Below, piece by piece: positions 1-8,746 of a DNA stretch of 64,000 bases; within the stretch, counting starts at the first letter, position 1, and every line of letters begins with the position of its first letter. The stretch comes from Verrucomicrobiales bacterium (GTDB lineage: Bacteria > Verrucomicrobiota > Verrucomicrobiia > Verrucomicrobiales > DEV007): assembly GCA_029213005.1 (NCBI GenBank), contig JARGPI010000013.1:104224-168223 (forward strand), written 5' to 3'. The notes beneath the pieces were generated by a model. It was given only the letters and a program-made list of their open reading frames with translations. It ran no database searches and was not told the origin of the DNA. A program made the position numbers and the translations under genes.

Positions 1-261
1 ACCCGTAATTTGTGTAACGCCGAGCGTCACAGGAACAGGAAGACTATCGAAAGTGTAATTTACATCGGCCGTAATATTGTCTCGCAACAATCTTACACCA
101 TGGAGGATGTAATCTGTGTGATAACCAATTGTGAGTTCACCGTTAGAATCAGGAGCACACTCAATCGGACATTTTTCAGATACTGGCGGGCAATATTCAC
201 CAGCAATGACTCCGCTCATACCAAGAGCACCAATTAGGGTTGTAAGAAGACCGAGTTTCAT
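1..261 (-). CDS. Porin-like outer membrane protein, partial (C-terminus beyond window)
   Basis: An open frame of 87 codons runs from an ATG at 259-261 on the minus strand off the left edge without a stop. It begins with a signal peptide (MKLGLLTTLIGALGMSGVIA, then GEY). The mature part has several Cys residues (YCPPVSEKCPIEC) followed by GELTIGYHTDYILHGVRL. The GYxTDYxxxGV pattern is typical of the first beta strands of TorF-like or other small porins in Gram-negative bacteria. The start was chosen because the signal peptide begins there; no clear Shine-Dalgarno is seen. Only the N-terminal third or so is available, so the family call is an inference. It could be another beta-barrel protein. 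Confidence 0.6.
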   Translation of the reverse strand, partial: MKLGLLTTLIGALGMSGVIAGEYCPPVSEKCPIECAPDSNGELTIGYHTDYILHGVRLLRDNITADVNYTFDSLPVPVTLGVTQITG

Positions 262-375
262 AGAAGTAGGTTTTGTTGAGCGCAGCGTGATTCGCTAAAG
301 CTCCTAACCTAACCCGTCAGCCACATTTTAGGGTCACGCAAGAAAAAAGTTAACTTTTCCTAATAAAACGCAAAC

Positions 376-1464
376 CTAAACAATTGCCCACTCCAATTCC
401 AGCCCCATGCCCTCGGGGAGCGATGTCACCGGAGCTTTTTTTGTCGCACCGCGGCGCTCGCGGACCATTTGAAAGGTTTCGTTGGATACCGGAAAGCCAT
501 AAAATTCGGGACCGTTCGCACTTAAAAAGCGGCGGAAGCTATCAATTCCCTCCGGCGTTGCCAGGTTGACGCCCGCTTCTTCAAAAGCCATCGCGTATAA
601 TTGAGGTGCACACCCTCCCGTGTAACACCCGGCCGCACAGCCGCACTCGGTGACTTTGTCGGTATGAGGAGCACTGTCAGTTCCTGCAAAAAAGCGGGAC
701 TGCCCCGGTTTGGTGACAGCTTGACGGAGCGCCTCCCTGTCATTTTCGAATTTCACGATGGGCAGACAATACAGGTGGTAACGGAGCCCCTGAATCAAAT
801 GACCGACCGTATAAAGAAGGTGTTGCGGAGTGATAGTAGCTGCGACCTTCCCTTCGACTGAACTCTCCACAAAAGCAACCGCCGCTTCGGTCGTGATATG
901 CTCGCATACCATCTTGAGCCCGGGATGAGTATCCCTGAGTTTCGGCATCCAGTTTTGGTAGAATTTTGATTCCGCCGTGTGCTTTGAATCGAAATAATCT
1001 GCGCCGGTCAAACCGTGCTGCTCCCCATGGAGACAAAGTATCACTTCATTGGCTTCAATCGCCTTGAGCACATCGGATCCAATCCAATTTTCGATAGGGA
1101 CGCCATGAGCAGAGTTAGTCGTCCCGTGCGGTGGATAATACTTTGCCGCCTTTAACTGACCGGACTTTGCACCGCGTTCAATATCCTGCGCAGTGGTTTC
1201 TTTGGTGAGATAAAGAGGAACAATCAACTCCTCAAACTGGTCCCCTCCGGCTTCCAGTAACATCCCGCGGTAAGATTCGATCGACCAGCCATGCTCAGAA
1301 TTTTCGCCGTCGATTTTTGAAACCGGAGGCAGTGTGTTCGGCATCGCAAGGGCTCCGGCACACCCCATTTCAAGGTGATCCGAGATGTAGGACGCAACCA
1401 ATTCACCCTGACGAAAATGAGTGTGAAGATCAAACCATTTAGGAATTTCAAGAATATGAGACAT
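376..1464 (-). CDS. pyrC: Dihydroorotase, class II (PyrC)
   Basis: Catalyses reversible cyclisation of carbamoyl aspartate to dihydroorotate in de novo pyrimidine synthesis (cytosolic). At 362 aa it is close to the length of E. coli PyrC. Visible amidohydrolase metal ligands are H14 and H16 in DLHTHFR, the lysine that becomes carboxylated (K108, in KYYPPHGTTNS), H146 in CLHGE, H189 in CEHIT, and D263 in GTDSAPH. Substrate-binding R18 follows the HxH pair. The gene is alone on its strand, divergent from the cytochrome c gene with about 150 bp between them. No other pyrimidine genes are nearby. The ATG start places the usual short leader before the HxH motif. Confidence 0.95.
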   Translation of the reverse strand: MSHILEIPKWFDLHTHFRQGELVASYISDHLEMGCAGALAMPNTLPPVSKIDGENSEHGWSIESYRGMLLEAGGDQFEELIVPLYLTKETTAQDIERGAKSGQLKAAKYYPPHGTTNSAHGVPIENWIGSDVLKAIEANEVILCLHGEQHGLTGADYFDSKHTAESKFYQNWMPKLRDTHPGLKMVCEHITTEAAVAFVESSVEGKVAATITPQHLLYTVGHLIQGLRYHLYCLPIVKFENDREALRQAVTKPGQSRFFAGTDSAPHTDKVTECGCAAGCYTGGCAPQLYAMAFEEAGVNLATPEGIDSFRRFLSANGPEFYGFPVSNETFQMVRERRGATKKAPVTSLPEGMGLELEWAIV

Positions 1465-1612
1465 GCTTCCACTCCATACCGGACAAACCGGACAGTCTCA
1501 ATAAATTCTGTGATTTGAAAGCCATCCCCGGGCCGTTTGACCACGTAGATAAAGAAAAGTAAACTCTTTCAATATTGACTTCCTCAAATTTGGGGCTTTT
1601 TTCACGCCGACT

Positions 1613-2317
1613 ATGAGCGATCACGACCATCATGATTCCAACGATTCAAAGAACCCGCTAGCCTCGCTGGTCGGAACCTTCTTTCTTATCCTGTTCCCGT
1701 TGGCACTTATTGTCATGCTGGGAATCGTTGGTGCAGCATTTATTCAAGGCGGCGGCTACAAAGGCCCACCTCCTGCTCCAGTCAAAGCCGTTGCCGCCGC
1801 AGCTCCGGCAGCAAAAGCAACCACAACCGCTCCCGCGGCCAACGCGACGACTCCGGCAGCGGGAACTCCTGCCGCGGGCGGAGATGAAATTTTCGCAGTC
1901 GACAACGGTGAGCCTTCCGCTGATCAGATGGCTTTGGGAAAAACTTCATTCATGACCTGCGCTGCCTGCCATGGCATGGACGGGAAAGGAATGCAGGTCG
2001 GCCCTCAGAAAATGGCCCCTTCGTTTGAAGGATCAGAGCTGTTGCTGGGTAACGTCGAAGCACCTCTCGCAGCAGTGCTGAAAGGGATTCACAAAGATCC
2101 CGCAAGCGGATATGTCGGACAAATGATGGCCATGGGCGCCGGTATGGACGACAACCAGATCGCTGCCGTTTTGACCTACGCCCGTAACAGTTTCGGTAAC
2201 AAGGCTTCCGCCATTTCACCTGAACAGAGCGCAGCAGCACGAGCCAAATACGCTCCGATCGTCGCTCCGATGGGATTACCCCGCGCGGATCTTGAGAAAA
2301 TCGCGAAGGGCGAATAA
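1613..2317 (+). CDS. Membrane-anchored monohaem cytochrome c
   Basis: A 234-aa protein with a His/Asp-rich N-terminus (MSDHDHHDSNDS), one transmembrane helix at about residues 18-45, a low-complexity Ala/Pro/Thr linker (about 52-90) and a C-terminal cytochrome c domain. The haem site is C116-A-A-C119-H120 followed by GMDGKGM. The likely distal ligand is a Met in the MMAMGAGM stretch (about 171-178), and the last helix is AAVLTYARNSFG. It probably carries electrons in the periplasm while tethered to the inner membrane, for example to a terminal oxidase or an alternative complex III; no partner is in the window to decide. The flexible linker resembles that of cytochromes that swing between complexes (inference). 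Confidence 0.85.
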   Translation: MSDHDHHDSNDSKNPLASLVGTFFLILFPLALIVMLGIVGAAFIQGGGYKGPPPAPVKAVAAAAPAAKATTTAPAANATTPAAGTPAAGGDEIFAVDNGEPSADQMALGKTSFMTCAACHGMDGKGMQVGPQKMAPSFEGSELLLGNVEAPLAAVLKGIHKDPASGYVGQMMAMGAGMDDNQIAAVLTYARNSFGNKASAISPEQSAAARAKYAPIVAPMGLPRADLEKIAKGE

Positions 2318-2334
2318 CCAACAGTCGATCCTTT

Positions 2335-3015
2335 TTAGTTCCTCGATCCAAATATCGAGGAACCTACCCGGATCATCGTCGCCCCTTCTTCTACCGCGAC
2401 GTGATAGTCGTGACTCATTCCCATCGACAATTCCGGAAGCGAGCATCCTGACTCCTGCTCCAGCCGGTCCCTCAGATCCCTGAGATTTGAGAAATGTCGC
2501 CGGGTATTTTCGGGGTTGGGATCAAAGACCGGAATCGTCATCAATCCCGTCACCTTCAGATTTTCGTAATCTAAAACCTGCGGCAGAGCGGTCATCGCTT
2601 CCTCCTCCCCAAAGCCGAATTTCGCGTCGTCGGCAGAAATATTGACCTGTAGCAGCGCCGCAACTTCAAGACCCTCCTCCCCGGCGATCCGGTTCACCGC
2701 ATCAGCCAGTTCAAGCGAATCCAGGGTGTGCAACCAATCGCAACAAGGCAGAGCCTTCCGGATCTTGTTCTTCTGCAAATGCCCAATGAGATGCCACTTG
2801 ATATCCGCAGAAAACTCAGGCTTTTTCGCAATCAACTCCTGAACTTTGTTTTCCCCGAAGTGGATCTGACCGGCGGCTGCCGCTTCGGCAATCAGCTCAT
2901 TCGGCTTTGTCTTACTAACAGCAACCAGTTGAACCGCATCACGACTGCGGCCCGACTTTTTACAGGCATCCACGATACCAACCTCAATTTCAGCTAAATT
3001 TTCAGCGATCGACAT
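2335..3015 (-). CDS. yggS: YggS-family pyridoxal-phosphate homeostasis protein
   Basis: A 226-aa single-domain PLP-binding protein of the alanine-racemase N-terminal fold. The Schiff-base lysine is K35 in VAVSKTKP, which matches the family signature. Further family marks are HFGENKVQE, WHLIGHLQKNK, SMGMSHDY and, at the end, TMIRVGSSIFGSR. Known family members buffer PLP and affect amino-acid and coenzyme pools without catalysing a defined reaction. The start at 3015 lies 8 bp beyond the stop of the upstream symporter gene on the same strand, so the two are likely co-transcribed. The last codons fall in a perfect 10-bp inverted repeat (2338-2347 with 2354-2363), which lacks a T-run and is not a convincing terminator. 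Confidence 0.92.
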   Translation of the reverse strand: MSIAENLAEIEVGIVDACKKSGRSRDAVQLVAVSKTKPNELIAEAAAAGQIHFGENKVQELIAKKPEFSADIKWHLIGHLQKNKIRKALPCCDWLHTLDSLELADAVNRIAGEEGLEVAALLQVNISADDAKFGFGEEEAMTALPQVLDYENLKVTGLMTIPVFDPNPENTRRHFSNLRDLRDRLEQESGCSLPELSMGMSHDYHVAVEEGATMIRVGSSIFGSRN

Positions 3016-3022
3016 AGTTCAA

Positions 3023-4930
3023 TTAGGCAGGCTTCCGCCCGAAATACTTTTCAACCAACGCAGAGTCTACCGGAGGACTCTTCAGGCTGATCCCTATCAC
3101 TGTCAACGAGGTTACCACCATTGCCCAGATAAATGGATGTAGGCCGAAAAGATTGTATTCTCCGAATTTGTCGTGCACAAAATATCCGACCAAATACAGC
3201 ACCAAAATTGTGACAGAACCGCTCAACATCCCGGCTACAGCAGCCCGGGAAGTCATTCGGGGCCAGTAAAGGGCGAATACCACTGGCATCAGGAAGGCAG
3301 CGGCAAGCCCTCCGGAAGCAAAGACCACCAGGTCCTGGAGAAACTGAGGAGGATTCAGCGCGGCAAAGACACCCAGGAAACCAACAACCACCGTCACGAT
3401 ATAGCTGAGCCGTTTCACGGATTTTTGCGACGCCTGAGGATTGATCGTTTCCTGATAAACATCGCGAACGACTCCGGAGGAAACCATCAGCAGAAAGCTA
3501 TCGACACTCGACATCACTGCCGCAAACGGTGCCGCCACAAGGAGACCGGCCAACCACGGAACTCCCGCAGCAGCGGTCACGTGGGCAGCCATCTCCGGCA
3601 TGACCCGGTCGGCGTAGATTTCCATCCCCGGAAGAAGAACCCGGGCGGATGTAAACACGATGACGAGCGGGAAATAGATGATACTGAAAAAGACCATCAC
3701 CAAAATGATGGACCGCCGCAGAGTTTTCGTATTATCAAATGCCATCTGCCTGACCTGCTGACTGGGCTGCCCGGCTCCGGCGAAATTCCAGAAAACGAAG
3801 AAACTGAAAGCGAGCATCACCGTCATGAAACCAACCGGATTCGATTTCGAAGGACCCGGTGCCGTCACATACCCGCCCCGCTCTCCGGCCCCGTAAGCGT
3901 ATGGCTCCGTCGTCAGATCCACACCCTCAACGCCCTGCTCCATTGACGAAAGTAGTTTTTGTTTTTCCTCAGGGGTCGTGATCTTCAAAATTTCGACGGA
4001 TTCACTCCTTGTATCCCCGGCCGGAATCACTGTCGCCTTGGCGAGACGCAGAGGTTCGCCAGTCGAATCCGCCACCCAGGTCCCTCGGGCAAAAAAGCGG
4101 TCACTACTTTGAGCCTCACTGGACTGCAATACTGCGAAACCGAACTCCGGTGGCGTCATTTCCGTGAGCTGTCGGGTCGCGTTTTTGAGCCCTCCCACTT
4201 GAGACAAGGTCAGAACCAGCAAAATGATCACACCCAGCGCCATGACGACGCCTTGCATCACATCGGTCCACACCACCGCCCGAAACCCTCCAAAGGTGGT
4301 GTAGGTTATCACTGCAATAGCAAACACAATCAGACAAAGCAGGTAATCGCCGCTGGTCTGCCCTATCCACGGCAGTCCGGAAGTGACTGACTCCACGGAA
4401 TTCACGATGTTCTCATAGGGCTCCACGCCGTCGAGCAAGGTCGCCATGATCTCGGCACCGGCTTTGAATTGAGCCAGCAAATAGAAAAACATGAAGAAGA
4501 TAATGAGCAACGTTGCGACATTACCCACGCTGTTGCTCGCAAATCTTCGCCGGAGCAGTTCCGGTAAGGTAATCGCCCCCGAGATTCTCCCAACTTGATT
4601 CATCCGCTTCGCCAGCAACCCTAAACTGACCAGCGGAACCAGAACGTAACCGGATATCCACCACCCAACGACCCAGCCATGAGTATAAATCAAGGAGGGA
4701 AAGCCCATAAAACTCCCCCCGGATGCAGACGTCGCAGCGGCGGTCAACGCAAAGGCCCAGAGTCCGAGACCTTTACTCCCGAGGAAATATTCACCGGCAA
4801 ACTCCTTTTTTGCCTGAACCCGGTTGGCAAGCCAGGCGAGGATAAAAACACCCACCAGATAAACGCCGAAGGTCACCAGAGCGGCATCCCCCGCGATGCT
4901 GGAAGCGCTGAGGATTGCGGAATCACTCAT
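3023..4930 (-). CDS. Sodium:solute symporter (SSS family) with a large insertion
   Basis: A 635-aa polytopic membrane protein of the SSS/LeuT-fold family, which couples Na+ entry to solute uptake. N-terminal family features include FVGVYLVGVFILAW-like TM1, then GxKGLGLWAFALTAAATSASGGSFMG, the region forming the Na+ site, and later RRSIILV and PFAAVMSS (Na+-binding Ser region). About residues 265-375 form a hydrophilic, mostly non-membrane insertion not found in standard members of about 500 aa. It starts 8 bp inside the end of the DUF997 gene, so translation is probably coupled. In gammaproteobacteria a DUF997 protein (YhdT) pairs with the pantothenate symporter PanF, but the substrate here cannot be read from sequence. 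Confidence 0.88.
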   Translation of the reverse strand: MSDSAILSASSIAGDAALVTFGVYLVGVFILAWLANRVQAKKEFAGEYFLGSKGLGLWAFALTAAATSASGGSFMGFPSLIYTHGWVVGWWISGYVLVPLVSLGLLAKRMNQVGRISGAITLPELLRRRFASNSVGNVATLLIIFFMFFYLLAQFKAGAEIMATLLDGVEPYENIVNSVESVTSGLPWIGQTSGDYLLCLIVFAIAVITYTTFGGFRAVVWTDVMQGVVMALGVIILLVLTLSQVGGLKNATRQLTEMTPPEFGFAVLQSSEAQSSDRFFARGTWVADSTGEPLRLAKATVIPAGDTRSESVEILKITTPEEKQKLLSSMEQGVEGVDLTTEPYAYGAGERGGYVTAPGPSKSNPVGFMTVMLAFSFFVFWNFAGAGQPSQQVRQMAFDNTKTLRRSIILVMVFFSIIYFPLVIVFTSARVLLPGMEIYADRVMPEMAAHVTAAAGVPWLAGLLVAAPFAAVMSSVDSFLLMVSSGVVRDVYQETINPQASQKSVKRLSYIVTVVVGFLGVFAALNPPQFLQDLVVFASGGLAAAFLMPVVFALYWPRMTSRAAVAGMLSGSVTILVLYLVGYFVHDKFGEYNLFGLHPFIWAMVVTSLTVIGISLKSPPVDSALVEKYFGRKPA

Positions 4931-5225
4931 CAGTTTCCTCCGGATCGGATGTCCCGTTCAGCGACGAATCTTTCATCAGCTTAGTCGCGAACCAGAGGAT
5001 GAATGCATTCCCGAACAACCAGGGAAATAACACGGTGAAAAATACCCACCGGGGCACTCCGATCACAGTCGCCATTTCCGCTCCCGGATCAGGAATCTGA
5101 TAGGCAAATAAAGCGCCGGAAGCCACGTTCCAAATCACAAAAACGCCCCACGCCCCCGTAATCCACCAGAACTCCCGAAGAGACTGCCGGTAGGACAGAT
5201 AAAGTTTTTCTGAATCCGACATCAC
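4923..5225 (-). CDS. DUF997 (YhdT-like) small membrane protein
   Basis: A 100-aa protein with two predicted transmembrane helices (about 20-42 with GAWGVFVIWNVASGALF, and about 60-85 with WVFFTVLFPWLFGNAFILW). This architecture, with an N-terminal YRQSLREFWW, is that of DUF997/YhdT, whose genes sit next to sodium:solute symporters. The stop codon overlaps the start of the symporter by 8 bp. A role as an accessory subunit or chaperone of that symporter is inferred from conserved gene order, not shown by the sequence. Two ATG codons stand in tandem at the start (5225 and 5222). Confidence 0.8.
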   Translation of the reverse strand: MMSDSEKLYLSYRQSLREFWWITGAWGVFVIWNVASGALFAYQIPDPGAEMATVIGVPRWVFFTVLFPWLFGNAFILWFATKLMKDSSLNGTSDPEETDE

Positions 5226-5303
5226 TCGCTATCGTTACCGATTGATATCACCCGGCCGGACACCGTTTGGGATAAATTTTCGGGAGCAACAGGCCCGGCA
5301 ATG

Positions 5304-5358
5304 AACTTTCGGCGGTCGGTTTTCATCATGAATGCCAACCGTACCGAGGCCGAAAGTT
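5304..5358. other. Long imperfect inverted repeat (possible RNA hairpin)
   Basis: AACTTTCGGC (5304-5313) pairs perfectly with GCCGAAAGTT (5349-5358). The inner arms GGTCGGTT and AACCGTACC extend the stem with small bulges, and the loop contains a further small inverted repeat (TTCATCATGAA). It lies between the DUF817 stop (5377) and the DUF997 start (5225), both on the minus strand. No T-run follows on either strand, so it is not a standard intrinsic terminator. It may be a processing or leader structure for the symporter operon. Confidence 0.5.
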
Positions 5359-5376
5359 GCCGTCAAGCATCGAGGA

Positions 5377-6183
5377 TTACCTCTTGAAGGACTTCAGTTG
5401 AACCAGCGACACCAAAACAAAGCTCAAAAGCATAAGCAAATACCAGGCGGTGATTTTTCCCGGGTGAACGATTTCCCAGCCCTGTTCCTGATCGGGATAA
5501 ACCCAGGCCCGGGCATAAGTTCCCAGGTTTTCTGCGATCCAAATCGCAAAGGCCACCGCAAACAACCCCAAGAGAAGCGGCATCTTCCGGTGAACCGCTC
5601 CGTTTTTGAAATAAAGAGTGCAACGCCCAAATAACACAAACGACGCCAGGATAAGCCCCCATCGAATATCCACTGTAAAATGGTGGGTAAAGACATTCAC
5701 ATAAGCCGCCACTGCCAGAACCATGGTTAAACTCACCGGCGGATAATTCTCAAAACGAAACTCAAAGAGTCGCCACGCTCTCGCGATGTAGCTACCCACT
5801 GCGCTATACAGGAAACCAGCAAAGAGCGGGACCTGATAGATCCGGAAAATCGCCCCTTCACCGGGATACTGCCACGAACCGATCTCCGGCGAGGTCTTGA
5901 ACCATTCCATAAAGGTTGCCAGAATGTGAAACACAACGATCACTGAGACTTCTCGCCAATGTTCGAGCCGCAGCGCAATCAGAAGGACCTGCAACCCGAG
6001 GGCGTAAAGAAATAGAAAATCGTTTCGCGACAGTCCGGAAACCATCGCGTACTCCCGGGTCAGGAGAATCCCCATCATGAGTGCGATCCCAAACAAACAG
6101 GCCAGAAACTGTTTGAAGCCAAATTGGAATAACTCGGTTGTTAACGGAAAAACGGCTGACGGCATTTCGGTGCGGAATTTCAT
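5377..6183 (-). CDS. DUF817 family integral membrane protein
   Basis: A 268-aa polytopic protein with about eight hydrophobic helices. Family hallmarks are FMEWFKTSPEIGSWQYPG, VPLFAGFLYSAVGSYIARAWR, and near the end TYARAWVYPDQEQGWEIVHPGKITAWYLL, which identify DUF817. The function of the family is unknown. The ATG at 6183 is preferred to an upstream start at 6264: an AGAGGGTGGGG purine run precedes it, and the extra 27 residues would be basic and non-conserved and would reach into the shared promoter region with the divergent gene at 6285. It is separated from DUF997 by the hairpin at 5304-5358. Confidence 0.82.
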   Translation of the reverse strand: MKFRTEMPSAVFPLTTELFQFGFKQFLACLFGIALMMGILLTREYAMVSGLSRNDFLFLYALGLQVLLIALRLEHWREVSVIVVFHILATFMEWFKTSPEIGSWQYPGEGAIFRIYQVPLFAGFLYSAVGSYIARAWRLFEFRFENYPPVSLTMVLAVAAYVNVFTHHFTVDIRWGLILASFVLFGRCTLYFKNGAVHRKMPLLLGLFAVAFAIWIAENLGTYARAWVYPDQEQGWEIVHPGKITAWYLLMLLSFVLVSLVQLKSFKR

Positions 6184-6284
6184 AGCCCCACCCTTCCTCT
6201 TCCGGATGAGGGGACGGAGAAGCTCCCGAGAAAAGATTGTGAAAGTTCTGTGAACCCGCACCAAAACCGTTATCTTTTCCCGAG

Positions 6285-7076
6285 ATGATTCGCGCCCTCC
6301 AGATTGGCACCTTGGTATTTTGGCTGGCTACCATGGGCTGGCTCGCCAAAACGATACTGACTCCGGATGAAGCCGGCATGGTTGAAGTCGACCCTCGTCG
6401 CCCCGTCCGGATTTTCTTCGACTGGAACGATACCAACCGAATGGTCCTGCTTCAAAACGGCAGAAAACTAGGCGAACTTCAGATGGTCGGCTTTTCGGAA
6501 GACGAAGAAGGCGGGCTGGCCGGTTTCTCGACCGCAATCATGCTCAATGGAGACGTTGAAGGCCCGGTGGTCGGCACTTTCGGGCGGGGCCTCTTCAAAT
6601 TTAACGACGATTTTTCGCTGGAGAGCAGCGACTTTCTTTTCCGGATGCCTTCGAACAATTTCAAAATCCTCGCCAGCGCCAGAAAAGGGAGCGAGGTGGT
6701 GAAGGCGGAAGTCAGTCTCGCAGGAAATAAAATCTTCAGCTACGACGGAGAAGATCCCAATGCGGTCAGACCCGACGTTGAACAGATTTTAAAAGGGAAC
6801 ACCATGGCTACAGAACTCCTCTCGAAAACCGGCGCTCCCACCGATTGGAAATGGAAAGTGGAAGCCTTCCGGGGCCGACATCTTTTCGCCGGAAAGCGAC
6901 TTCCGGTTTATCTGATTCGCCTTTCGATGGATCAAACCGAGCAGAATGTCCGAATTTACCTGAGCGAATCCGGCGAACCTCTCAAAATCGAAACCGACCT
7001 AGGATTCCAGGCAGTGTCTGAAATCCTCGCTCCAATCGAAAAACGCCCTCTGAAACGGGAAGAGGAATTTCGCTAA
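6285..7076 (+). CDS. Uncharacterised membrane-anchored protein
   Basis: A 263-aa protein with an N-terminal hydrophobic helix (IGTLVFWLATMGWLAKTIL) that could be an uncleaved signal anchor. The remainder is soluble and predicted to be periplasmic, rich in beta-type alternation (VRIFFDWNDTNRMVLLQNG, KLGELQMVGFSED, PVYLIRLSMDQTEQNVRIYLSESGEPLKIETDLGF). The late part reads like a DUF3108-type tail, where an ester or sugar value is converted into a reporter of polymer processing, but this is weak. It is divergent from DUF817 and convergent with the C39-like gene, with a 4-bp overlap of their ends (7073-7076). I do not recognise a family with confidence. Confidence 0.6.
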   Translation: MIRALQIGTLVFWLATMGWLAKTILTPDEAGMVEVDPRRPVRIFFDWNDTNRMVLLQNGRKLGELQMVGFSEDEEGGLAGFSTAIMLNGDVEGPVVGTFGRGLFKFNDDFSLESSDFLFRMPSNNFKILASARKGSEVVKAEVSLAGNKIFSYDGEDPNAVRPDVEQILKGNTMATELLSKTGAPTDWKWKVEAFRGRHLFAGKRLPVYLIRLSMDQTEQNVRIYLSESGEPLKIETDLGFQAVSEILAPIEKRPLKREEEFR

Positions 7077-8542
7077 AAATCGATAACAAATCCACCACGG
7101 CTTGTGACCGATCTCGCGATATCTTCATGAACCCACCGGAGCTCATAGCGAGGTCCCCATGAGTCACTGACGGCAACTTCCCGGGTTTTTTCGTTATATC
7201 CGATCACCATACAAATGTGATAGGCATCTTTAATGCCCTGCAATTCAGGTGCCTTGTACTCCGCTTCCGTTTTGATTTCCTGCGCCCATTTATCAAAATC
7301 CGTCACCGACTCCCGTTGCTGTGAGCGATTGTTTGCCACCTCATTGTATCCCGAAAGACTTCTCATCTGCCAGAGAACCGGCACCCCTTTATCGATAAAC
7401 TTTCGAAGATTCTTGATCTCAAAATCCTCGTCCAATTCAAGCTCCTTGATTCGGCGGGCCTTACTCCGGACAATCCGCTTGCAGTCCTCGGATAATTTCG
7501 ATGTATTTGTCCCTCCGCCCGGCGCAGTTGCCGCGGTGGCAAGCAGGTACATATCAGCGGGAATCCTCATGTAACGCATCGCCCGCTCAAAAGTGGCCGG
7601 GGCACAATACCCTTTGGGCCCTTGATCCACCATCGGAATGTTATCGATCCAGACGTCGCCGTTTTCTGACGTCATCACGTTGGTAATCTGAATTTTTCGA
7701 AGCTCGGAATCCCCCACAAATTTCACCTTCCCCTGAGCATCGGCATCCTCGGCCGGCACAACCAGCAAACTCGTGTACTCCCCCTCAAGACTCGATAGCA
7801 AAAAGGCGTGATCCCCGTGATTCCAACGCTGAACTTTCCGCTTGTCTTCTTTTTCGCCGTAATACTGAGCTTCCCCTTCACCGAGAGCTTTGGTGAGCTT
7901 TTCCGCAATAACTTCCGCATCGACAGAAATCGCCTCATCCAGATCGCCGGGAGGTTCCCGATCGGGATGAATCACTTTAAAATGGTCAGGCCCCATTCCG
8001 AGGCGACTACCAAAATCCCCCTTGTTAGCGTAAACCAGCGACATCCGCTCGGGGCGATCACCCTCACCTCCATACAACGTTACGCAGTAGGGGTGAGCGC
8101 CGAGAAAGGAATAATCCAGATCGGTGTAAAGGCGGTAGCTGCTGGAGTCCTTCTTGCGACTCTCCAGCTTCCAATCCAGCCTTTTTGCAACATCCGCTGC
8201 TGATTCATCCCAGATCGACGCTTTTTCGCCAAACAACTCATGACCGACCACTTCATTGATTAACTTAGCTTTCTCCAGCATCTCCGCCGATGGAGCCTCC
8301 GCCTTCGAAACATGTTCTTTGAGCCTCTCCACACTGTCCTGCGTGAGCTGTATCACCGGAATATCGAACTGCCGACCTTGAGCCGTTTTAAAGGTCAGCA
8401 CCCCCTTCGAAATATCCACCACCTCCACGGCAATCGATTTACCGGAAGCTTTTTGGGTGATGGTGACGGATTCGGCAACACTTTCCAGCGGTGTGCATAA
8501 AACACCGAATACGGCGAGGAGGAAGGGAAGAGCAGTTTTCAT
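7073..8542 (-). CDS. Secreted C39-like (papain-fold) peptidase or peptidase-like protein
   Basis: A 489-aa protein with a signal peptide (MKTALPFLLAVFGVLCTPLESVAES). Next comes an SHD1-like beta module (VTITQKASGKSIAVEVVDIS, GVLTFKTAQGRQFDIPV, about 24-75), a variable middle, and a C-terminal papain-fold domain (about 300-489). Putative active-site residues are Q and C in VDQGPKGYCAPATFERAM, H in AYHICMVIGYN and D in VAVSDSWGPRY, the C39/papain order. SHD1 plus C39-like fusions are common in PVC bacteria. The protein probably acts outside the cytoplasm, and its substrate is unknown. The array of 22-bp-spaced TGTACAGGGTACA repeats lies 77-133 bp upstream of the start. Confidence 0.78.
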   Translation of the reverse strand: MKTALPFLLAVFGVLCTPLESVAESVTITQKASGKSIAVEVVDISKGVLTFKTAQGRQFDIPVIQLTQDSVERLKEHVSKAEAPSAEMLEKAKLINEVVGHELFGEKASIWDESAADVAKRLDWKLESRKKDSSSYRLYTDLDYSFLGAHPYCVTLYGGEGDRPERMSLVYANKGDFGSRLGMGPDHFKVIHPDREPPGDLDEAISVDAEVIAEKLTKALGEGEAQYYGEKEDKRKVQRWNHGDHAFLLSSLEGEYTSLLVVPAEDADAQGKVKFVGDSELRKIQITNVMTSENGDVWIDNIPMVDQGPKGYCAPATFERAMRYMRIPADMYLLATAATAPGGGTNTSKLSEDCKRIVRSKARRIKELELDEDFEIKNLRKFIDKGVPVLWQMRSLSGYNEVANNRSQQRESVTDFDKWAQEIKTEAEYKAPELQGIKDAYHICMVIGYNEKTREVAVSDSWGPRYELRWVHEDIARSVTSRGGFVIDF

Positions 8543-8618
8543 AGACTAAGTCAAAACAGATTACTGCTGACCATAGTATAATCATCAGGGCAGAGTCAAT
8601 ACTCTCATCGCGGCCCAT

Positions 8619-8675
8619 TGTACAGGGTACAATTTCGCAGTGTACAGGGTACCGTCCCAAAGTGTACAGGGTACA
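8619..8675. repeat. TGTACAGGGTACA repeat array, 3 units
   Basis: Three 13-bp near-palindromes start at 8619, 8641 and 8663: exact 22-bp periods with 9-bp spacers (ATTTCGCAG and GTCCCAAAG). All three have the same orientation (central AGG on the plus strand). The middle unit ends in C instead of A. The same unit and period recur at 24184, 40878 and 56878. The array lies in the 204-bp gap between two minus-strand genes, upstream of the C39-like gene. Confidence 0.9.
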
Positions 8676-8746
8676 ATCGCTCTAGATCCGCTGCAACAGG
8701 GCGCCAGCCCCAAAAGCTTGCCCGCAACACAACGGGCTAAGAGAGA

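Noticed and set aside
2338..2363. Terminator at the end of yggS and the cytochrome gene
   Set aside because: A perfect 10-bp stem is present but lies in the last yggS codons and has no T-run in either direction.
3173..3946. 257-codon open frame antisense to the symporter
   Set aside because: It lies wholly within a clear SSS-family gene, is His/Arg/Ser-rich as expected from an antisense frame and has no motif.
8619..8675. CRISPR array
   Set aside because: Units are only 13 bp with 9-bp spacers, at most three per locus, palindromic, and found at four separate loci; no cas genes.
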